Below, one piece after another: positions 38,499 through 46,453 of a DNA stretch of 64,000 nt; the first letter of the stretch is position 1; every line of letters begins with the position of its first letter. The notes under the pieces are model-generated. The model saw only the letters and a list, made by a program, of their open reading frames with translations, did not search any database and was not told where the DNA came from. Source of the stretch: Nakamurella antarctica (GTDB taxonomy: Bacteria; Actinomycetota; Actinomycetes; Mycobacteriales; Nakamurellaceae); assembly GCF_003860405.1 (NCBI RefSeq), contig NZ_CP034170.1:1488001-1552000 (forward strand), given 5' to 3'. A program made the translations under genes and the position numbers.

Positions 38499-39239
38499 AT
38501 GATGGCCACCTTCAATGCGGTACACGAGATATTCATCGACGAACTCAGTGTGCGGGTCTATTCCAACGGCACCGGTCCCTCGGTGCTGATGCTGCACGAC
38601 CTGGGGTCCTCGGTGGGTTGGTTCGCCGAACTCTCCAGTCCACTGGTATCGGCCGGGCACGAATTTGTCGCCATTGACCTCCCCGGCTGCGGACATAGCG
38701 ACGCCGTGCGAGATCAAGGACTAGCCTCGTGCGTCGACCATGTTGCCGCGGCGATGTGCAAGCTATTTGACGGACCAGTAGACATAGTGGGTCGCGGGTT
38801 TGGCGGCTACCTGGCCTTGAGTGTGGCCGCCCGTTACCCCGAGTTGGTCAGCCGATTGGTGCTTGACAGTCCCACGTTGCCGCCCGCGTCGGGGCCGCAC
38901 GAGAAGTTGAAAATGGCGCCCGGGATGGCCATCAGCGGCGCCGGGGCCACGCTGCGACGCGGCCGGATTCGCCATAATATTTCCGGGTTGTCCCGGGCCC
39001 GGTCGTTTTTGGCGGAGCTTTGCCAGACAGACAAAAGATGGTGGGCCGCGGTGAGTGCCATCACGGCTCCCACGTTGATCGTCGATGACGGCGACCAGGC
39101 GGGAAGCTCAAAGATTGAGGCTCTCGTGGCGGCAATTCCGGGCGTCGTACGTGGGCGTTCCTTGCCGGCTCAACGTAAGTTCGTGCCCGCCTCAGCTTTG
39201 AGTGCGCAGACATTGCTGGACTTCCTAAAAGTCAGTTAG
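38499..39239 (+). CDS. alpha/beta-hydrolase fold protein lacking the catalytic Ser
   Basis: About 246 residues if started at ATG 38499 (or the next ATG). The fold is clear: VLMLHDLGSSVGWF (oxyanion strand), FVAIDLPGCGHSD, then the nucleophile elbow VGRGFGGYLALSVA. The middle residue of the elbow is Gly (residue 100) where Ser is expected (GxSxG). The C-terminal end (SLPAQRKFVPASALSAQTLL) also lacks an obvious catalytic His. It may be a binding or structural protein rather than a hydrolase. Its stop overlaps the convergent membrane protein gene by four bases. Confidence 0.75.
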   Translation: MMATFNAVHEIFIDELSVRVYSNGTGPSVLMLHDLGSSVGWFAELSSPLVSAGHEFVAIDLPGCGHSDAVRDQGLASCVDHVAAAMCKLFDGPVDIVGRGFGGYLALSVAARYPELVSRLVLDSPTLPPASGPHEKLKMAPGMAISGAGATLRRGRIRHNISGLSRARSFLAELCQTDKRWWAAVSAITAPTLIVDDGDQAGSSKIEALVAAIPGVVRGRSLPAQRKFVPASALSAQTLLDFLKVS

Positions 39240-39832
39240 CGATCACGCATACTGCGGTCTTGTCCGCCCTTTACGCCCGCTCCGCGAGCGGCGTCTGCGG
39301 CGATAACGACGAGCATAACCACCCCGCTGGTGACCGCTGTGGCCGCAGCCGCCGGTTCCCCCCACACCCACCCAAGCGCCAACCCTACTGATCCGAGCAC
39401 TCCCATCACGCCTCCGAGCAGCGTAAACATGGGGGTGTGGAAGGCTGCGGCAAAAGGAATGAAGTGCAATCCCACGGCTAGGACAATCAGGGCCGGACGC
39501 AGGTCGGACTTTCCCGCGTGGTCTAACGCGAGGGTTCCCAGTCGGATCACTACCAGCATTCCGGCGACGCTGGCCAAGTACACGAACCCCGCTGCGGCGC
39601 CGACCATTTCGATCGCCGCAAACGTGCGAGATACGGCGAAAACACACGCGACATAAGCCAGGGCGGCTGCGGCCCACGCCAGGATGGCAATCAGTGGCCA
39701 CGGCTCGGCCAGTACGCCCCGGCTGGTGATCACAAACACTGTCGCCCCCGCGGCGCCGATGATGGTTCCCCACACCCTCGGATCAGCAATGCGTTGGATC
39801 CCGCGAGAGCGGAGTGCGCCGGATTCGTTCAT
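39236..39832 (-). CDS. integral membrane protein of unknown function
   Basis: 198 residues with about six hydrophobic segments (starting WGTIIGAAGATVFVITS, LIAILAWAAAALAYVACV, VGAAAGFVYLASVAGMLVV, LIVLAVGLHFIPFAAAF, LLGGVMGVLGSVGLALG, ATAVTSGVVMLVVIAADAA). No signal peptide and no catalytic motif. HFIPFAAAFH between helices is the only distinctive part and recalls small uncharacterised actinobacterial membrane proteins. It is convergent with the hydrolase-like gene. Confidence 0.7.
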   Translation of the reverse strand: MNESGALRSRGIQRIADPRVWGTIIGAAGATVFVITSRGVLAEPWPLIAILAWAAAALAYVACVFAVSRTFAAIEMVGAAAGFVYLASVAGMLVVIRLGTLALDHAGKSDLRPALIVLAVGLHFIPFAAAFHTPMFTLLGGVMGVLGSVGLALGWVWGEPAAAATAVTSGVVMLVVIAADAARGAGVKGGQDRSMRDR

Positions 39833-39908
39833 CTGAGTGAGTATTCCTGAGCTGGCCCGCGATGCTCACGCCACCTTGTCTGATGTCCACCGCGCGCAGT
39901 CGAGAAGC

Positions 39909-40718
39909 TCACTTGCTGGCTCGACGCAGCACGGACTCCGCCTGCCGCAGGATCGGTGCGTCGATCATGGCACCCTCGAAGGTGAACACCCCGCGTTCTG
40001 TGGCAGCGGAGGCCAACACCCTGCGTGCCCAGCCCAGCTGTGCATCCGTCGGCGCGAATTGCTGACGAATGGTTTCTACCTGCCTCGGATGGATGGCGAC
40101 TTTGCCGTCGAAGCCGGATGCCACCGCGTCCTCCGATTCTGCGGCCAAGGTTTCCAGATCGGCAATGTCTAACACGACTGAGTCAAGGGCAAAGTGGCCA
40201 AAGGCCTTGGCCGCCAACAACGATGCGCTGCGGACATTCTGGGCGACGTCGCGATAGCTGCCGCCTACACCTCTGCTGGAGGTGCCGCCCAGCGATACGA
40301 TCAAGTCTTCTGCGCCCCACATCACGCCGATCACCGGGGCGGCTTGCACCGATTCGGTGACAGTGATGGCGCCCAGGGCGGATTCAATCAGAATCACCAC
40401 CTCGTACTCGGCCAGTCTTGATAGCTGTTGGGGTGATTCGCATTTGGGCAACATGATGCGCCGATACCCCGTGCGCCGCAGTGCCTGGAGATCGAGGAGG
40501 TGTTCGGGGCCGGACGCGGGATTAACCCGAATCACCGTGCGTTCCGGGTCCTGCGGGTGGTCGATCAACATCTGCCGAGCGGCCGATTTGGCAGCGGAGG
40601 TTACCGCATCTTCGAGATCAAGGATCACGACATCTGCTGCCCGCGAGGCTTTGTCGTAGCGCTCTGGGCGGTCGGCTGGGCAAAACAGCCACGCCGGCCC
40701 AGGCGGTAGCCACGTCAT
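39909..40718 (-). CDS. citE: HpcH/HpaI aldolase, CitE-like beta-hydroxyacyl-CoA lyase
   Basis: 269 residues, TIM-barrel of the CitE-like type: LFCPADRPERYDKA, VVILDLEDAV, VIRVNPASG, MLPKCESPQQL, VVILIESALGA (metal-binding Glu), and VMWGAEDL (metal-binding Asp). The mycobacterial counterpart in the same three-gene order (fadE19-maoC-citE) acts as a stereospecific beta-hydroxyacyl-CoA lyase in leucine and itaconate breakdown. It overlaps the MaoC gene by 4 bases, so it belongs to one operon. Confidence 0.88.
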   Translation of the reverse strand: MTWLPPGPAWLFCPADRPERYDKASRAADVVILDLEDAVTSAAKSAARQMLIDHPQDPERTVIRVNPASGPEHLLDLQALRRTGYRRIMLPKCESPQQLSRLAEYEVVILIESALGAITVTESVQAAPVIGVMWGAEDLIVSLGGTSSRGVGGSYRDVAQNVRSASLLAAKAFGHFALDSVVLDIADLETLAAESEDAVASGFDGKVAIHPRQVETIRQQFAPTDAQLGWARRVLASAATERGVFTFEGAMIDAPILRQAESVLRRASK

Positions 40719-41206
40719 TGCGGGCGCATCCTGACCAGCGTCTGGCGCGTCGCAGTAGCGACCACGTCGTGGTGTTGATTGCGCCCAGTGTGCACGAGGG
40801 TCACAATGCCTTCCCCGGGTCGCGACTGGGACTCCCGCCTCCCCGTGACAAGTGTTTCCGCGTACAACGTGTCGCCGATGAAGACCGGGGCGGGGAAGGT
40901 GATGTCAGTAAAGCCCAGGTTCGCCACCAAAGTTCCCTGCGTCAGCTGCGCCACCGAAAGGCCAATCAGCGTCGAGAGGGTCAGCATCGAGTTCACGAGC
41001 CGCTGATGGAAGGGTTCGGCATTCGCGCTGTACGCCGCATCGAGATGCAGTGCCTGCATGTTCATCGTCATCGTGGTGAAACTGACGTTGTCCGATTCCG
41101 TCAACGTGCGTCCGGGGCGGTGCTCATACACGGTGCCCAGTTCAAACTCGTCAAACCAGAGTCCGCGCTGCTGAACGACTTTGCTGGTCGGATTCTGGCC
41201 CGTCAC
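40715..41206 (-). CDS. MaoC-family enoyl-CoA hydratase
   Basis: 163 residues, one hot-dog domain. YEHRPGRTLTESDNVSFTTM near the N-terminus and FHQRLVNSMLTLSTLIGLSV carry the hydratase-2-like segments, followed by FPAPVFIGDTLYAETLV. It would hydrate an unsaturated branched acyl-CoA (for example a methylglutaconyl- or methylcrotonyl-type ester) between the dehydrogenase and the lyase. It overlaps both neighbours by ATGA. The exact substrate is inferred from context. Confidence 0.88.
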   Translation of the reverse strand: MTGQNPTSKVVQQRGLWFDEFELGTVYEHRPGRTLTESDNVSFTTMTMNMQALHLDAAYSANAEPFHQRLVNSMLTLSTLIGLSVAQLTQGTLVANLGFTDITFPAPVFIGDTLYAETLVTGRRESQSRPGEGIVTLVHTGRNQHHDVVATATRQTLVRMRPQ

Positions 41207-42396
41207 AGTCCAAACCCTCTGGCAATCAGCATCAATTGCACCTCACTGGTTCCTTCGCCGATCTCCAGTATTTTGCTGTCTCGGTAGTGGCGGGCTACGG
41301 AGTACTCGTTCATGAAACCGTAGCCCCCGAAGATCTGAGTGGCATCCCGAGCGTTGTCCATAGCCGCTTCGCTGGCCACGAGCTTGGCGATGCTGGCCTG
41401 GGTTTTGAACGGTTTGCCAGCCAGCATGCGCGCCGCAGCGTCGTAGTACGCCGTTCTTGCCACGTGTGCTCGCACTTGCATTCGCGCGATTTTGAAGGAT
41501 ATTGCTTGGTTTTCGCCGATCGGTTTGCCAAAGGCAGAGCGCTGCTTCGCGTAGGTAACGCTCTCGTTGACGCAGCCTTGGGCTGCCCCGACCCCGATCG
41601 CCGCGATGGCAATGCGACCCTCGTCCAAGATGCGGAGGAACTGTGAGTAGCCCGAACCCTCTGTGCCCAGAAGGTTCTCTCGCGGGAGGTGGACGTCGAC
41701 CAAGCTCAACGGGTGGGTATCCGACGCGTTCCACCCGACTTTGTTGTAGGCGCTCTCCACTGTCAAGCCCGCGGTGCCAGCTGGCACGAGGAAGCTCGAG
41801 ATGGCTTTACGACCATTGTCTTTGATGCCGGTGACGGCAGTAACCGTGATGAGGCTGGTGATGAGAGTTCCAGAGTTGGTGATGAACTGTTTGCTGCCGT
41901 TGATCACCCACTCCTCGCCAGCGCGAACAGCCGTGGTGCGGGTGCCGCTGGCATCGGTGCCCGCGTCGGGTTCTGTCAACCCAAACGCTGCAAGCTTGCG
42001 GCCGGCTGTGAGATCCGGAAGCCACTGCTGCTTTTGCTCTTCGGTACCGAAATGGAACACCGGCATGGCGCCCAGGCTCACTGCCGCCTCCAGCGTGATG
42101 GCAACACTTTGGTCGACTTTGGCCAGTTCCTCCAATGCCAAGCACAAAGCGAAGTAGTTACCACCCATCCCGCCGTACTCCTCAGGAAAAGGTAAACCGA
42201 ACAGACCCATGTCGGCCATACCCTCGACAAGCCCGTAGGGGAAGGTGTGGGCGGCATCGTGTGCGGCGGAAACGGGTGCGACGCTCTGGCGGGCAAAGTC
42301 TCGCACCGCGCTGATCAACTGGACGTATTCGTCAGGCAATGTGTCCTGGGTCTGCGTGCTGGTGACGTTCGCTTCGGCTGTGCTGTGCGCCATCAT
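41203..42396 (-). CDS. acyl-CoA dehydrogenase, FadE19-like
   Basis: 397 residues, flavoprotein that oxidises acyl-CoA. Conserved: FGLPFPEEYGGMGGNYFALC, AFGLTEPDAGTDASGTRTTA, VINGSKQFITNSGT, AYNKVGWNASDTHPLSLVDV, RIAIAAIGVGAAQGCVNESV, the catalytic Glu region (QIFGGYGFMNEYSVARHYRD) and ILEIGEGTSEVQLMLIARGF. Such enzymes in this operon type act on isovaleryl- or 2-methylbutyryl-CoA. First gene of an overlapping three-gene operon; start ATG 42396 or 42393. Confidence 0.92.
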   Translation of the reverse strand: MMAHSTAEANVTSTQTQDTLPDEYVQLISAVRDFARQSVAPVSAAHDAAHTFPYGLVEGMADMGLFGLPFPEEYGGMGGNYFALCLALEELAKVDQSVAITLEAAVSLGAMPVFHFGTEEQKQQWLPDLTAGRKLAAFGLTEPDAGTDASGTRTTAVRAGEEWVINGSKQFITNSGTLITSLITVTAVTGIKDNGRKAISSFLVPAGTAGLTVESAYNKVGWNASDTHPLSLVDVHLPRENLLGTEGSGYSQFLRILDEGRIAIAAIGVGAAQGCVNESVTYAKQRSAFGKPIGENQAISFKIARMQVRAHVARTAYYDAAARMLAGKPFKTQASIAKLVASEAAMDNARDATQIFGGYGFMNEYSVARHYRDSKILEIGEGTSEVQLMLIARGFGL

Positions 42397-42413
42397 GTGA
42401 TTTCCAGTCTTCG

Positions 42414-42443
42414 TTGACCCAGAGAAGCTACTCTAGCTATACC
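42414..42443 (+). promoter_or_regulatory. likely promoter for the valine-catabolic genes
   Basis: TTGACC (42414-42419) and TATACC (42438-42443) are 18 bases apart, a good sigma-A type pair. It lies in the 158-base divergent region between the two acyl-CoA dehydrogenase genes and reads toward 42555. Confidence 0.5.
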
Positions 42444-42554
42444 ATTCTGTCATCCGATAGTAGGGCGTCCAAAGAAATGCGCCTGAGGTGCGAGGCTGAA
42501 AATCTTGCAGCCGCTCCCTCTCACCAAGCTTTTCCTCGACCGGGAAGATCCGTC

Positions 42555-43700
42555 ATGACGAGAATGTTTGAACCCACCGCAGATCAACGTGCGCTGTCGG
42601 AGGTGGCACGACAGTTTGCTGACGACGTCATCGCCCCGCACGCGGTGGAATGGGACCGCACCAAGCATTTTCCCGTCGACGTCTTTGCGCAGGCGGGCGA
42701 GCTCGGGATGGGCGGCATGTACATCCGGGAGGACGTGGGTGGGTCCGGCTTGTCCAGGCTCGACGCGGCCATCATCATCGAAGCGTTAGCCACAGGCTGT
42801 CCCTCTATCGCCAGCTACGTCTCGATCCACAACATGACGGCCTGGATGATCGATGCCCACGGCTCGCCGGAACTTCGCCGCAAGTACCTGCCCCGGATGT
42901 GCACCATGGCATCCCTGGGTTCCTACTGCCTCACCGAACCCGGCGCCGGCTCGGATGCCGCGGCCGTGTCAAGCACGGCCAAGGTGGACGGTGACCACTA
43001 CGTCCTCAACGGTGTGAAGCAATTCATCTCTGGCGCAGGAGCAAGCGATATTTACGTCATCATGGTCCGCACCGGTGGGCCAGGTGCCAAAAATCTGTCT
43101 GCCTTCGTTGTCGAGAAGGACACTCAGGGGCTTTCTTTTGGGCCCAATGAATCGAAGATGGGCTGGAACGCTCAACCCACGCGGCAAGTGATCATGCAGG
43201 ACGTCCGGATCCCGGCCTCGCAGATGCTCGGATCTCCCGGGGACGGTTTCCGGATCGCGATGAGCGGACTCAACGGCGGCCGCATCAACATCGGGGCCTC
43301 CTCGCTGGGAGGTGCCCAGTCGGCGCTTGAAAAATCTCTGACGTACATGGCGGAGCGGTCGGTCTTTGGCGAGACGCTCAACCAAATCCAGGCTCTGCAG
43401 TTCTACGTCGCCGACATGGCCACCAAACTAGAGGCGGCGCGCTTGCTGTTGTGGCGCGCGGCCAGTGCGTTGGATGCGAAAGATGCTGCGGCCGTGCAGC
43501 TGTGCGCGATGGCCAAGAAGTTTGCCACCGACACCGGGTTCGAGGTGGCGAACACCGCACTTCAAATCCACGGGGGTTACGGCTATCTCGCCGAATATGG
43601 CATTGAGAAGATCGTTCGGGATCTGCGGGTGCACCAGATCCTTGAAGGCACCAATGAGATTATGCAAGTGATCATTTCGCGCTCACTCATTAAGAAGTAG
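42555..43700 (+). CDS. acyl-CoA dehydrogenase, isobutyryl-CoA type
   Basis: 381 residues from ATG 42555 (MTRMFEPTADQRALSEVARQ); the open frame reaches 42414 but lies over the promoter. Marks: GMYIREDVGGSGLSRLDAAI, YCLTEPGAGSDAAAVSS, FISGAGASDIYVIMVRTGG, KMGWNAQPTRQVIMQDV, RINIGASSLGGAQSALEKS, and the catalytic region QIHGGYGYLAEYGIEKIVRD, LRVHQILEGTNEIM. The size, GAGASD loop and the next gene fit isobutyryl-CoA dehydrogenase of valine breakdown. Confidence 0.9.
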   Translation: MTRMFEPTADQRALSEVARQFADDVIAPHAVEWDRTKHFPVDVFAQAGELGMGGMYIREDVGGSGLSRLDAAIIIEALATGCPSIASYVSIHNMTAWMIDAHGSPELRRKYLPRMCTMASLGSYCLTEPGAGSDAAAVSSTAKVDGDHYVLNGVKQFISGAGASDIYVIMVRTGGPGAKNLSAFVVEKDTQGLSFGPNESKMGWNAQPTRQVIMQDVRIPASQMLGSPGDGFRIAMSGLNGGRINIGASSLGGAQSALEKSLTYMAERSVFGETLNQIQALQFYVADMATKLEAARLLLWRAASALDAKDAAAVQLCAMAKKFATDTGFEVANTALQIHGGYGYLAEYGIEKIVRDLRVHQILEGTNEIMQVIISRSLIKK

Positions 43701-43729
43701 CTGCGCCTACCAGCAAGTAGAAACGAGCG

Positions 43730-44818
43730 ATGAGCACCATGAACGATGCCGCAGAAATGAATGACGCCGCCGGGGAAGTAATCGTTCGCGTTGACGGAAC
43801 CGTCGGCAGGATCACCCTGAACCGGCCGCGGGCGATCAACGCGCTCAACTACTCGATGTCGGTCACCATCGCCGCTGCGCTCCAGGAGTGGGCGGACGAC
43901 AACAGTGTCACGGCGGTCGTTCTGGATGGCGCGGGCGAGGGCGGGCTATGCGCCGGCGGGGATATCCGAGCCGTCTACGCCGACGCCACAGCCGGGGGCG
44001 GTGAAACAATCGCGTTCTGGCGCGAGGAGTATCGGCTGAACGCGGCGATCGCCCACTACCCCAAGCCATGTGTTGCCATCATGGATGGCCTGGTTTTGGG
44101 TGGTGGAGTGGGACTATCTGCCCATGCCAGCCACCGTGTTGTGACAGAGAGATCGATCGTCGGGATGCCCGAGGTGGGAATTGGTTTGATCCCGGATGTC
44201 GGCGGCACCTATTTGCTCTCGCGTTCGCCGGGATGGACCGGGATGTATGCGGCATTGACGGGGGATCGCGTCGACGGTGCCGATGCGATCTATCTGGGCC
44301 TCGCGGATGTACTCGTGGAGTCCTCGAACGTACAAAATTTGATCAGCGCGGTGGGCAGTCACTGCGCGGACCAAGCACTCCGAGACTACGCCGTCAAACC
44401 ACCTGCGAGCAGGCTCGCCGGCGGCCGGGAGTGGATAGATCGCTGCTTCGAGAGCGATTGCGCAACAGAGATTCTCGCCAATCTGGACAGGGAAGTTACC
44501 GGAGGGTCTGGATCAGCAAAGATGGCTGCATCCGCAGCTGATGCGATCAGAGCCGCGTCCCCATCCGCGGTCAAAGTCACCCTGCGGGCGGTGCGCCAAG
44601 CGCGTTCGCTCTCCACGCTGGAAGCTGCGCTGAACGTCGAATTCGCGGTGGTCAGCGCCGCGCTCCGGTCCCACGACCTTCGAGAGGGCATTCGAGCGCA
44701 GGTGATCGACAAGGACCGGAGCCCGCAGTGGCGGCCTGCGGCCCTCTCCGATGTTTCAGCGGCCGACGTCGATGGCTACTTCGCTTCAGTACTCGACCTT
44801 CCGTTTCCAACTTCCTGA
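43730..44818 (+). CDS. 3-hydroxyisobutyryl-CoA hydrolase
   Basis: 362 residues, the long crotonase-type branch. It hydrolyses 3-hydroxyisobutyryl-CoA in valine degradation. Marks: RITLNRPRAINALNYSM, GLCAGGDIRAVYADA, AIMDGLVLGGGVGLSAHASH, MPEVGIGLIPDVGGTYLLSR and the C-terminal extension with SPSAVKVTLRAVRQAR, EFAVVSAALRSHDLREGIRA. It lies 29 bases after the dehydrogenase. The hydratase and hydroxyisobutyrate dehydrogenase are not next to it. ATG 43739 (MNDAAEMNDAAGE) is an alternative start. Confidence 0.9.
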   Translation: MSTMNDAAEMNDAAGEVIVRVDGTVGRITLNRPRAINALNYSMSVTIAAALQEWADDNSVTAVVLDGAGEGGLCAGGDIRAVYADATAGGGETIAFWREEYRLNAAIAHYPKPCVAIMDGLVLGGGVGLSAHASHRVVTERSIVGMPEVGIGLIPDVGGTYLLSRSPGWTGMYAALTGDRVDGADAIYLGLADVLVESSNVQNLISAVGSHCADQALRDYAVKPPASRLAGGREWIDRCFESDCATEILANLDREVTGGSGSAKMAASAADAIRAASPSAVKVTLRAVRQARSLSTLEAALNVEFAVVSAALRSHDLREGIRAQVIDKDRSPQWRPAALSDVSAADVDGYFASVLDLPFPTS

Positions 44819-45006
44819 ATTTGCCTGCTCCATCGTGGGCCAGATCACGGGCTTTCCGCGCATCGCACTGGCAACTCGTGCGTCCTACCCATGTCGGCCT
44901 ACAAAGGCCGGAGAACCATCGGTGGATCGCACACGGAGCGGTCTGTCGAACGAACCAGCCACAGTGGCTGGTGTCGCGCGTGAGTGCCAGTAAAGGATCA
45001 ACCCTG

Positions 45007-45165
45007 ATGTCCCGCCTTAATAGCTCTATCCGCAGCCTTCGCTCCAACCGGGCAGTTGCCCGTGATCGCCGGAACATGTGGCGCATGATCAACGAACACA
45101 CTTCCGGAAGCATGCGTGATGAACTGATCGTCATTCACGACCGGCAGATCGCAAGCGCACGCTGA
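45007..45165 (+). CDS. small basic hypothetical protein (52 aa)
   Basis: ATG 45007 with AAAGGA eight to nine bases before it. The product begins MSRLNSSIRSLRSNRAVARD and ends IVIHDRQIASAR. It is rich in Arg and looks helical, with no Cys or membrane segment. It is followed at once by a good terminator, which supports a real gene. I do not recognise a family; a nucleic-acid-binding or stress role would be a guess. Confidence 0.6.
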   Translation: MSRLNSSIRSLRSNRAVARDRRNMWRMINEHTSGSMRDELIVIHDRQIASAR

Positions 45166-45193
45166 ACCGTAAGCATTCTGCACAGACCTGGTG

Positions 45194-45225
45194 GGCCCGC
45201 TTCGCCGGTACGGCGCAAGCGGGCC
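45194..45225 (+). terminator. rho-independent terminator after the 52-aa gene
   Basis: GGCCCGCTT...AAGCGGGCC pairs with an inner CCG/CGG and one bulge, followed by ttactat. It closes the transcript of 43730-45165. Confidence 0.75.
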
Positions 45226-45273
45226 TTACTATATGCCGGTGTCGAAACTTGCCAGCGCCCTCATCGCCGCACC

Positions 45274-46161
45274 ATGACAAGTCGGTCAATGCGCACAGTC
45301 GTCGGGATCGACTGGTCCGGGGCGGCTGTGGCGCAGGAGCGCCCGAGCCTCAAGATATGGGTCGCTGTGGTACAGGCTGGCATCCTTCTGCGATTGTTCC
45401 CAACCTCCCGAAACGGGGCTCGAGAAGCGTTGCAGGAGATGGCTTCTGAGACTTCCGACCTGATTATCGGATTCGATTTCGCCTTCGGATATCCGGCTTG
45501 GTACGCCCGAGAACACCTGTTGGTAAATTCCGCCCGCGAGCTGTGGCGACTGGCGCGCGCGGATCGCGCACTGCTTGCGGCGACGCCGGGGGACCCACGT
45601 CGCTCGATACCCGTTGGCAGCTGGCCGTTTTGGCGTGCTGGCACCCCTCGGCCGACGGGAAATCCTGAAATCTGGCGGGAATGCGACCGGCACCTGAGGG
45701 CTCAACATGACGTGCACTCGCTGTCATCGGTCTTCCAGTTTGTCGGGGCGAGCCAAGTAGGTCCGGCTACCCTCGCGGGGATGGCAACGCTTGCCGACCT
45801 CGCTGACGACGGATTCGCCATCTGGCCATTTGATGCCCCAGCGACGGGCCAGCCCCTCGTGGCTGAGGTGTGGCCGAGGCTGGCGGCACGCGACGTGGTG
45901 AAGTCAGACCCAGCAGCACGACTTCGATGGGTGGATTCAGCGCTGCACAAGCCGAACGCGGCGGCCGGCTCCGTGATCCCCAATCCGGATCATCGCGCCC
46001 TCATCTTGGCCAGCGATGATGCCTTTGATGCCGTGGCGGCGGCTTTATGGCTAGACAGTTTGCCTGCGGTTGCTAATCACAGTGTGTGGCCGCGGCTGGC
46101 GGAGCTGCCTGCCGCTGCGCAGCTGGAAGGTTGGGTACTGGGAGTGGATCGACCGGCCTAG
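45274..46161 (+). CDS. DUF429-like predicted RNase H-fold protein
   Basis: 295 residues. The N-terminus GIDWSGAAVAQERPSLKIWV (first acidic residue of an RNase H-like fold), DLIIGFDFAFGYPAWYAREH (second) and the C-terminal ILASDDAFDAVAAALW (third acidic site) fit the DUF429 pattern. SVFQFVGASQVGPATLAGM is the conserved middle block. Function unknown; the fold suggests a nuclease or nuclease-like role. Start at ATG 45274 or 45289. Confidence 0.75.
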   Translation: MTSRSMRTVVGIDWSGAAVAQERPSLKIWVAVVQAGILLRLFPTSRNGAREALQEMASETSDLIIGFDFAFGYPAWYAREHLLVNSARELWRLARADRALLAATPGDPRRSIPVGSWPFWRAGTPRPTGNPEIWRECDRHLRAQHDVHSLSSVFQFVGASQVGPATLAGMATLADLADDGFAIWPFDAPATGQPLVAEVWPRLAARDVVKSDPAARLRWVDSALHKPNAAAGSVIPNPDHRALILASDDAFDAVAAALWLDSLPAVANHSVWPRLAELPAAAQLEGWVLGVDRPA

Positions 46162-46453
46162 CCGCGGTCTGCGAGAGTGGCTCGTACACTGGTGGGTCGC
46201 GCTGTCGTGGCAATGAGATCGATCACTGCCGGAGTCCGGCTAGGTAGCCTATTGTTGCTGTTCAGGCAGTTTCCGCCCGACATTACCGTGCGGGTTTGCT
46301 AGCTCGGAAGCAGCGGCTTGCTGCGGCGAGGTTGACCTATTCACTACTCTCGGGGGAGCGGGCTGTTAATAGCCCGACGCGGGCGTGACCCTGCGACCAC
46401 AGAAGATCGTGCCACTGGTGGCGCTGATTTTTGTCCACCAGGAGGGCATCGGT
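46162..46453 (+). promoter_or_regulatory. region upstream of oleA
   Basis: 292 bases. TTGACC at 46332-46337 could be a -35, but no -10 at the right distance is clear. CGGGCT...AGCCCG (46359-46376) forms a small hairpin with an AT loop. AGGAGGG lies about 9 bases before ATG 46454, a near-perfect ribosome binding site that decides the oleA start over the GTG at 46385. Confidence 0.4.

Noticed and set aside
46385-46453. oleA start at GTG 46385
   Set aside because: No ribosome binding site there, whereas AGGAGGG precedes ATG 46454, and the active-site numbering fits the later start.
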